Source: Paenibacillus polygoni
Lineage (GTDB): Bacteria; Bacillota; Bacilli; Paenibacillales; Paenibacillaceae
Direction of reading: 5' to 3'
Length of the DNA stretch: 64,000 nucleotides
Assembly (NCBI RefSeq): GCF_030263935.1
Contig: NZ_CP127162.1
Span: forward strand, 448,001 to 512,000
Of this stretch, positions 58,685 to 64,000 are shown piece after piece. The position numbers and the translations under genes are program-made. A model generated the notes under the pieces. That model saw only the letters and a list, made by a program, of their open reading frames with translations. It had not been told where the DNA came from and ran no database searches. The stretch's first letter is position 1; each line of letters begins with the position of its first letter.

Positions 58685-58750
58685 CCAGGTAGACGAGATA
58701 CAGGCGATTGCGTAAGATTCACCAGCATGAAGAACACGGGGGGAAAGAAC

Positions 58751-59215
58751 ATGGATTTATATTTTTGGCTGCCTACACTCAGTACGGCTTTTATCGTAAT
58801 CAGTGCAGTACTGGTGGGGATCGGATGGGTACTTATTATCCAAGGGAAACGAGCAGCACATAAGAAAATGATGCTTGCCGGTGCCTGGGCAGCAATTCTG
58901 TTCTTCATAATCTACAGTTCGCGGACCATCATTGTAGGGAATACAGCTTGGGGCGGTCCAGATGATTTGAAATTATTCTATCAAGTGTTTCTTATTTTCC
59001 ATATTGTCATGGCTACCGTGGGAGCTATATTTGGCATTACAACCCTCCTATGGGGCTACAAAGAAAAGTATGCGAAACACAGGCGGCTCGGCAGAGTGAC
59101 TTCTATGATCTGGTTTTTCACTGCTACAACAGGGGTTCTTGTGTATACACTGCTCTATATCCTTTATCCAGGAGGACATACGAAGCCTGTCTGGGAAGTG
59201 ATTATAGGTGCTTAA
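58751..59215 (+). CDS. ctaM: DUF420 membrane protein, CtaM/YozB family
   Basis: ATG 58751 follows GGGGGGAAAGAAC. The 154-residue protein has four membrane helices with conserved His: LIIQGKRAAHKKMMLAGAWAAILFFIIY, LKLFYQVFLIFHIVMATVGAI and KYAKHRRLGRVTSMIWFFTATTGVLVYTLLY. DUF420 proteins (YozB in B. subtilis, CtaM in S. aureus) are required for heme-copper oxidase activity. Last gene of the cta cluster, 66 bp after ctaG. Confidence 0.88.
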   Translation: MDLYFWLPTLSTAFIVISAVLVGIGWVLIIQGKRAAHKKMMLAGAWAAILFFIIYSSRTIIVGNTAWGGPDDLKLFYQVFLIFHIVMATVGAIFGITTLLWGYKEKYAKHRRLGRVTSMIWFFTATTGVLVYTLLYILYPGGHTKPVWEVIIGA

Positions 59216-59271
59216 AGATATAGGCATGAATGAATCAGGATGTGAACGATCAAACAAAAAATAATGAATTA

Positions 59272-59303
59272 TGAAAAAAGGAGACAAGCGTCTCCTTTTT
59301 TTT
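59272..59303 (+). terminator. Terminator of the cta cluster
   Basis: AAAAGGAGA/TCTCCTTTT stem with CAAGCG loop and a T-run. Confidence 0.93.
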
Positions 59304-59368
59304 GTGCTCCTTAACTGTGCTCCTTAACTGTGCTCCTTAACTGTGCTCCTTAACTGTGCTCCTTAACT
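59304..59368. repeat. Tandem repeat, five perfect units of 13 bp
   Basis: GTGCTCCTTAACT occurs five times without change (59304-59368), starting right at the T-run of the cta terminator. Confidence 0.95.
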
Positions 59369-59467
59369 GTGTCCTCTGAAAGCTTTCCTAATTGCTCTTC
59401 TTACCACTGTTCTTACTATGTGTTCATAGTCGTCGTGGTTATTTTTTTGTCTTATGGAAGAAAAAGG

Positions 59468-59519
59468 TTGACGAGGACAAGCAATAGTTTATATACTGTG
59501 TATAAAGATATATACAGTA
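59468..59519 (+). promoter_or_regulatory. Promoter with palindromic operator, GntR-controlled ABC operon
   Basis: TTGACG (59468-59473), 18-bp spacer, TATACT (59492-59497). An 11-bp inverted repeat, TACTGTGTATA (59494-59504) and TATATACAGTA (59509-59519), 10 of 11 complementary, covers the -10 and start site. The YtrA-type GntR protein encoded third-closest downstream (60372) is the natural candidate repressor. Confidence 0.7.
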
Positions 59520-59552
59520 ATCACACCTAGTTTCGGTAGAGGGGTTGGTAAC

Positions 59553-60284
59553 ATGAATTCAACAATGTGGAAGCAAGCTTGGTGGTTGACGAAGACGGGA
59601 CTTAAGCGAGATCGGCTGAACTGGATCTGGACCATACTTTTCACCCTGTATACAGCGGCTATTACGGGAAGCTTTCTTACCGGTACAGGACTCAGAGAAA
59701 TGGAAGCACAAGTACACACGATTGTAGCAGATAATATCTTCCTGCTGTTTGTTCCGTTTTTAGGTTTCTTTTTCACAAGGAGATCCTTACATTATATACA
59801 GAATGATTCGTATACCCAGATGTTATCGTATATGCGTAGATTACCTATCCCCGCATCGATTATTATATGGAGCCGGATCTTACAGATGATGGTTGCCTTT
59901 GCCGTGAACAGCGTCATCTTTTTCACTTTAATTTATTTTCTAGTACTGCGGGCAGAGCACTTTAGGTTTGATCAGGTTCTCGCTTTTTCACTGATATGGA
60001 TCGGGTACGGAATTATCGCAAATGCCTTTTATATATACTGGGAGTTCGTGGTGAATGGAAAAGCCTATTTTATATTAGGTATTGTAAGCTTTATAGCAAT
60101 TTTTCTTATCGCGCTCACAGCCGCTATACTTGATTGGAACCTGATTCTGTTTTCGATAGAGCATAGTCAGCAGTGGGGATTACTCGCTCCAGGAATGTGG
60201 ATCATGCTTGTATCTGGAATCCTGCTGACGATTTTCTCCTTTAAGCGTACGAAGAAAAAAATGCTAGTAAGAGATGTAAGCTAA
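59553..60284 (+). CDS. ABC-2 type membrane subunit, uncharacterised
   Basis: The 243-residue protein is preceded by GTAGAGGGGTTGGTAAC. Six membrane segments; the first cytoplasmic stretch MWKQAWWLTKTGLKRDRLNW leads into the first helix, and SYTQMLSYMRRLPIPASIIIWSRILQM is the usual coupling segment of ABC-2 permeases (xxLP(I/V)xxxxIxxSR). It probably forms the transporter with the ATPase at 60776. First gene of the operon, behind the palindromic operator. Substrate unknown; YtrA-type operons respond to cell-wall antibiotics in Bacillus. Confidence 0.75.
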   Translation: MNSTMWKQAWWLTKTGLKRDRLNWIWTILFTLYTAAITGSFLTGTGLREMEAQVHTIVADNIFLLFVPFLGFFFTRRSLHYIQNDSYTQMLSYMRRLPIPASIIIWSRILQMMVAFAVNSVIFFTLIYFLVLRAEHFRFDQVLAFSLIWIGYGIIANAFYIYWEFVVNGKAYFILGIVSFIAIFLIALTAAILDWNLILFSIEHSQQWGLLAPGMWIMLVSGILLTIFSFKRTKKKMLVRDVS

Positions 60285-60371
60285 TATCTGTCTTCACTGT
60301 ATTCAGGAACCTTAAGGGAAATATGAATATAGCTGAAAAAAATATTTCTATAGAGAAGGGGGAAGCACCGC

Positions 60372-60779
60372 GTGCACATACCTATACAAATCAATGAGAA
60401 CAGCGCTGAACCCTTATATTCCCAAATAGAGAGTCAATTGCGATCGCTTATTATTACTGGCCAAATTAAGGAGGGGACATTATTGCCCTCGATTCGTGAA
60501 TTTGCAGGCAATCTTAGCTGCAGTGTCATTACGGTCCGAAGAGTATATCAAGATCTAGAGAACGAAGGATTGCTCCGTACGAAGCAAGGTACAGGAACCT
60601 TCGTGGCTCAGGTAGGTATAGATAAAAAAGAGGATTACAAACAGGCCGCAGTAAAAGAGGCACTGATTCAGGCGGCAAAAGTAGGCAGATCGGTCGGCAG
60701 TACTCGTGAAGAACTGGAACACTGGTTCTCTGAAGTCATGAATGAGTTCTATAAGGAGAAGGGGGAGACAGAGCAATGA
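60372..60779 (+). CDS. GntR family transcriptional regulator, YtrA subfamily
   Basis: GTG 60372 follows GAAGGGGGAAGC; 135 residues. The winged helix is typical: EPLYSQIESQLRSLIITGQIKEGTLLPSIREFAGNLSCSVITVRRVYQDLENEGLLRTKQGTGTFVA. After it only about 45 residues remain (helical KEALIQAAKVGRSVGSTREELEHWFSEV), the short effector-domain type of YtrA. The stop overlaps the next ATPase gene by 4 bp, so it autoregulates the ABC operon, most likely through the palindrome at 59494. Confidence 0.92.
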   Translation: MHIPIQINENSAEPLYSQIESQLRSLIITGQIKEGTLLPSIREFAGNLSCSVITVRRVYQDLENEGLLRTKQGTGTFVAQVGIDKKEDYKQAAVKEALIQAAKVGRSVGSTREELEHWFSEVMNEFYKEKGETEQ

Positions 60780-61702
60780 CCGAACACTCAGTAATCTCCA
60801 TGCAAGGGGTGTATAAATCAAGAAAAGGAAAATCGATTGGCCCCATTCATCTAGAACTTCTGGAGGGATATATTTATGCCCTTGTCGGGCCGAATGGTTC
60901 AGGAAAAACAACCCTTCTGAGTATGCTGCAAAAAGTGGTGCTTCCTGAAGCAGGACACATTTTATGGTTTGGCGAGCAATATGATAAAGAGGAACTTCCG
61001 CTTGAGATCCGCCAGAGAATAGGATTCGTCACGGAGTACTCAAGCCCAGAGGAGGATCGACTTACAGTAGAAGAAGCAGCTGAATTTCGTGCTTTCTGGT
61101 ATCCACGCTTCGATGCCGCTTTATTTGAAGAACTGCTTACCAAGTTTGAGGTGCCCCGAGGCAGCAGATTAAAGAAAATGTCCAAGGGAGAACGGCGCAA
61201 GTTTGAGTTAGCTGCAGCGCTGGCTGTTCGGCCTAAACTGCTGATTTTGGATGAACCCTCATCAGGGCTCGACCCTTTCGCATGGAAGCAGATGCTTACA
61301 GAGCTTCAGCTGTTCATGCAGCGAGGAGATAGTACAATTATTATTGCGACTCATATTGTGGATGAGATCAGAAAGCTGGCAGACTACATTATCCTCATAC
61401 ACAAAGGACAAACGCTCGGTATGGTGGAGAAGGATCTTTTGCTGGATAGCTGGCGAGAGATTTGGTACGAAGGAGAGATCAAACCGGCTCATTTGCCTGG
61501 AGTATTGGAATGGTCAGAGGAAACGGAACGAATTCGTAGAATAGTAACAACGCGTGCAGTAGATGTACTTGAAGTGTTAGATGAAGCAGGGCTAATGCCG
61601 CTAAAAGCGAGAGTACTCGAGCTGGAGGAAATTTTAATGTACTGGATTCAGGGGCATGGACCTGCAGGATGGGAAATGAAAAAGGGGGAGCATATCAAAT
61701 GA
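60776..61702 (+). CDS. ABC transporter ATP-binding protein (YtrB-like)
   Basis: The 308-residue protein's ATG overlaps the GntR stop. Walker A GPNGSGKTTLLSML, signature MSKGERRKFELAAALA (variant of LSGGQ), Walker B LLILDEPSSGLDPFAW, and switch His in IIIATHIVDE. A C-terminal domain of about 90 residues follows. It energises the ABC-2 subunit encoded at 59553 or the neighbouring one. The pattern of one GntR gene followed by an ATPase matches ytr-type operons. Confidence 0.9.
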   Translation: MTEHSVISMQGVYKSRKGKSIGPIHLELLEGYIYALVGPNGSGKTTLLSMLQKVVLPEAGHILWFGEQYDKEELPLEIRQRIGFVTEYSSPEEDRLTVEEAAEFRAFWYPRFDAALFEELLTKFEVPRGSRLKKMSKGERRKFELAAALAVRPKLLILDEPSSGLDPFAWKQMLTELQLFMQRGDSTIIIATHIVDEIRKLADYIILIHKGQTLGMVEKDLLLDSWREIWYEGEIKPAHLPGVLEWSEETERIRRIVTTRAVDVLEVLDEAGLMPLKARVLELEEILMYWIQGHGPAGWEMKKGEHIK

Positions 61703-62601
61703 ATCGACTCGAACTGAACCAAGTAATGAAGCAGTATGGTGACAAACTTGCAGTTAATGGGGTAACTCTTTCGGTGAAAGAAGGAGAAATCTACGGATTG
61801 CTTGGTGCCAATGGGGCAGGAAAAACGACAACGATGCGTATGGTGCTTGGACTTATTTATCCTGATGGGGGTCAGATCAACTACAATGGCAAATCATTCA
61901 GTCCTGAGCTTCAGCATCTGATGGGTTACTTGCCCGAAGAACGTGGAATGTACCCGAAGGTGAAAGTAAATGAACAGATTAATTACTTAGGTCGTCTACG
62001 GGGAATGTCAGCAAAAGAGGCAGACGAGAGCTTAAAATACTGGCTTGAGAAATTTGAGGTACCCGAGTATTACGACAAACGAATTGAAGAACTTTCTAAG
62101 GGGAATCAGCAGAAAATGGGTTTTATCGCTGCTGTTGTCCATCGCCCGCAAATCCTGATTTTAGATGAAGCATTTAGTGGTCTTGATCCCGTGAATGTGG
62201 AACTGCTGAAATCAACGGTAAAAGAAATGCGAGATGAAGGAACTTCCATCTTGTTCTCGACACACCGAATGGAGCACGTCGAAGAGCTGTGTCAGAATAT
62301 CACCATACTTCACCGCGGTAATTCCGTAGTAGAGGGAAGCATTAGAGAGATTAAATCTAGATACCCGCGGGAACAGGTACGTCTGATCACTTCAGAAGAG
62401 GTGAGTGGACTGGAGCTGCTTCCGGGTGTTACGAAGGTGGAACGAATGGAGCGAGGCTATCTAATCACAATCCGTTCTATGGAGGCAGCCCAGCTTGTGC
62501 TGCAAAAAGCATTAGAAACCGCTACAGTGGAGCATTTTGAGATTAAAGAACCGACATTGAATCAAATCTTTATCAAGGAGGTAGGAACAGGTAATGAATA
62601 A
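61699..62601 (+). CDS. yhaQ: ABC transporter ATP-binding protein, YhaQ/NatA-like
   Basis: ATG 61699 follows GGGGGAGCATATCAA and overlaps the previous stop by 4 bp; 300 residues. Walker A GANGAGKTTTMRM, signature ELSKGNQQKMGFIAA, Walker B ILILDEAFSGLDPVN, His in LFSTHRMEHVEE. The C-terminal part (SRYPREQVRLITSEEV onward) matches the YhaQ/NatA exporter ATPases. It overlaps the permease gene by 8 bp, the usual YhaQ-YhaP layout. Confidence 0.88.
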   Translation: MNRLELNQVMKQYGDKLAVNGVTLSVKEGEIYGLLGANGAGKTTTMRMVLGLIYPDGGQINYNGKSFSPELQHLMGYLPEERGMYPKVKVNEQINYLGRLRGMSAKEADESLKYWLEKFEVPEYYDKRIEELSKGNQQKMGFIAAVVHRPQILILDEAFSGLDPVNVELLKSTVKEMRDEGTSILFSTHRMEHVEELCQNITILHRGNSVVEGSIREIKSRYPREQVRLITSEEVSGLELLPGVTKVERMERGYLITIRSMEAAQLVLQKALETATVEHFEIKEPTLNQIFIKEVGTGNE

Positions 62602-63907
62602 ACTTGGGACAATTATCGGATTTACCTACAAGCAGAAGGCAAAGACGAAAGCTTTTAAAGTGACGACCCTCATCCTTGTGATTCTGATGACGATTGGTAT
62701 AAATCTTCCTTATCTTATTTCCTCTTTTACAGGTGAAGAAAAAGAGAACAGCAGCGCTACACGTGCAGAGGTTCCATCTATTGGTCTTGTGATAACGGAT
62801 CCTGAGCAGCAAGCTGTTGGGGATGAACTAAAGCTCTATACCGACGGTCTTATTAATCCTGTATTTAAGCTTGTATCCTACGAGTCAGCCGAGGAATCGA
62901 AGCTAGGCGAGGATGTAAATGATGGAATTATTGATGGATATGTAACGCTTGAGAATATGGAAGGATCTGCTTCACCTTTGGCTACCTACTATTCTCTCGA
63001 TGGGGATGTATCTTCCGAAGTGGCAACGTGGCTGCAACTTGCCATTCAAAATGCGAAAACAAAAGTGATCGCACAGAACTCGCTTACCGAACAACAGATT
63101 GCAGATATCAGCACACCGGTATCTCTGATTACGAAAGAAATGAATGTAGAAAATAGTTCAAGTACTGCTGATACAGAGGATTCCGCTTCCCAAGGTGTGA
63201 ACTATGCTTTTGTCTATGTGCTCATGATTCTATTCTTCTTCTCTACCGTAATGACAGGGAATATGATTGCTTCCGAAATTACCGCAGAGAAAAGCTCACG
63301 GATTATGGAAATCCTGATCACCAGTGTGTCTCCACTGACACAAATGTTTGGTAAAATCATCGGTATTTTCTTGCTCAGTTTGACGCAGATTGGGATCTTT
63401 GGACTTACGATCTTCGCAAATCTCATGCTGCCTCATAATAAAGAAATGCTCAGTTCCATGAACATTGATTTAACTTTACTTAATCTGGATGTACTCTTTT
63501 ACGGACTATTATTCTATATCTTTGGTTATTTCTTGTATGCGGTTCTGTTCGCTGCGATTGGTTCCATTGTCAGTCGTACAGAAGATTTAGGTCAGGCGCT
63601 TACACCAATGACAATGCTTTCTCTGGCTGCTTTCTATATCGGAATCTTCAGTATGGGAACACCGAACAGCTTACTTGTTCAAATCTCAAGTTACGTGCCG
63701 TTCACCGCTCCAACGGTAATGATTCTTCGGGTCGGAATGGGAGAGATCGCTGTTTGGCAGATATGGGTATCACTAGTCATTTTGATTGCAGCAATCTTAG
63801 GTTTCGGATGGTTGTCAGCGAAGATTTATCGTACGGGCGTATTGATGTACGGTAAACGTCCGAGCGTAGCGGAACTTCGTAAGGCGATGAAGGCTTTTAA
63901 AATGTAA
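62594..63907 (+). CDS. yhaP: ABC-2 type permease, YhaP/NatB-like
   Basis: The 437-residue protein has one N-terminal membrane helix (FKVTTLILVILMTIGINLPYLISSF), a large outside domain of about 180 residues, then five or six helices: FVYVLMILFFFSTVMTGNMIASEITAEKSSRIMEILITSVSP (conserved coupling motif), FLLSLTQIGIFGLTIFANLML, LFYGLLFYIFGYFLYAVLFAAIGSIVSRTEDLGQAL, and a final pair. This is the ABC2_membrane_3 family of YhaP/NatB, exporters of Na+ or drugs. The C-terminal helix ends MYGKRPSVAELRKAMKAF. Partner of the ATPase at 61699. Confidence 0.88.
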   Translation: MNKLGTIIGFTYKQKAKTKAFKVTTLILVILMTIGINLPYLISSFTGEEKENSSATRAEVPSIGLVITDPEQQAVGDELKLYTDGLINPVFKLVSYESAEESKLGEDVNDGIIDGYVTLENMEGSASPLATYYSLDGDVSSEVATWLQLAIQNAKTKVIAQNSLTEQQIADISTPVSLITKEMNVENSSSTADTEDSASQGVNYAFVYVLMILFFFSTVMTGNMIASEITAEKSSRIMEILITSVSPLTQMFGKIIGIFLLSLTQIGIFGLTIFANLMLPHNKEMLSSMNIDLTLLNLDVLFYGLLFYIFGYFLYAVLFAAIGSIVSRTEDLGQALTPMTMLSLAAFYIGIFSMGTPNSLLVQISSYVPFTAPTVMILRVGMGEIAVWQIWVSLVILIAAILGFGWLSAKIYRTGVLMYGKRPSVAELRKAMKAFKM

Positions 63908-63980
63908 TAAAAATGAGTTGATTTTTATTTAAGGTACTACTGGATTACATTCTATTATTCATAAATAAGGAGAATCTAAC

Positions 63981-64000
63981 ATGAACCATTGGAAAAAATC
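63981..64000 (+). CDS. Start of a further gene (cut by the window end)
   Basis: ATG 63981 with AAGGAGAATCTAAC just upstream; visible product MNHWKKI. No terminator was seen between yhaP and this gene, so it may belong to the same operon. Product unknown. Confidence 0.6.

Overview
The window looks like chromosome from a spore-forming Bacillota bacterium, most probably Paenibacillus or a close relative. The evidence is the moderate GC content, strong AGGAGG-type ribosome binding sites with frequent GTG/TTG starts, abundant rho-independent terminators, three YjcZ-type sporulation peptides, a caa3 oxidase operon, a guanine riboswitch before xpt-pbuX, FosB, a CsbD-like protein, and secreted plant-glycan enzymes (PL11 and GH8). 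No rRNA, tRNA, phage module or CRISPR array was seen.

Layout. 0-4.1 kb: the 3' part of an Ig-like repeat protein, a convergent methyltransferase, and a secreted rhamnogalacturonan lyase behind a cre-like site. 4.2-7.6 kb: a sulfate ABC transporter operon (binding lipoprotein, CysT, CysW, YezD; no ATPase gene) behind a clear promoter and a 180-nt leader that folds into a terminator-like structure. 7.7-8.2 kb: a tandemly duplicated, multi-hairpin, terminator-ended non-coding element. 8.2-17.9 kb: a membrane protein, a GH8 exo-oligoxylanase, a GNAT protein, a threonine synthase split by a frame break, two redox proteins, bifunctional Nnr and FosB. 17.9-21.7 kb: class I ribonucleotide reductase nrdA-nrdB (minus strand) with paired NrdR-like boxes.

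21.8-26.6 kb: small stress and sporulation genes, interrupted by an intact IS1182-type element that duplicated a 24-bp terminator hairpin; a solitary end of the same element lies at 27.9 kb against another 24-nt terminator hairpin. 26.7-32.8 kb: oxidoreductase, RidA, a TspO-like protein, a carbohydrate ABC operon (permease, permease, binding protein) and a secreted histidine phosphatase. 33-37.9 kb: a YwqA/YwqB-type SNF2 ATPase-SWIM pair and a VanY-type lipoprotein. 38-48.3 kb: a stalk-domain protein, a secreted TIM-barrel/FN3 protein behind a second cre-like site, a UvrD-type helicase, a double zinc-ribbon protein, a Nudix hydrolase and MscL with a zinc-ribbon tail.

48.5-53.3 kb: riboswitch-xpt-pbuX, a DUF4870 protein, small proteins (one behind a compact structured leader) and a type I methionine aminopeptidase. 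53.6-59.2 kb: ctaC-ctaD-ctaE-ctaF, an internal terminator, ctaG and a CtaM/DUF420 gene; together they specify a caa3-type cytochrome c oxidase and assembly factors. 59.5-63.9 kb: a GntR(YtrA-type)-regulated ABC operon ending in a YhaQ/YhaP-like exporter, with a palindromic operator over its promoter. The last 20 bases begin another gene.

Recurring themes are short tandem-repeat arrays at the 3' sides of genes (units of 9, 10, 11, 13 and 17 bp), structured leaders, and terminators used as insertion targets. The organism assignment and all family names rest on recognition of motifs, not on searches.
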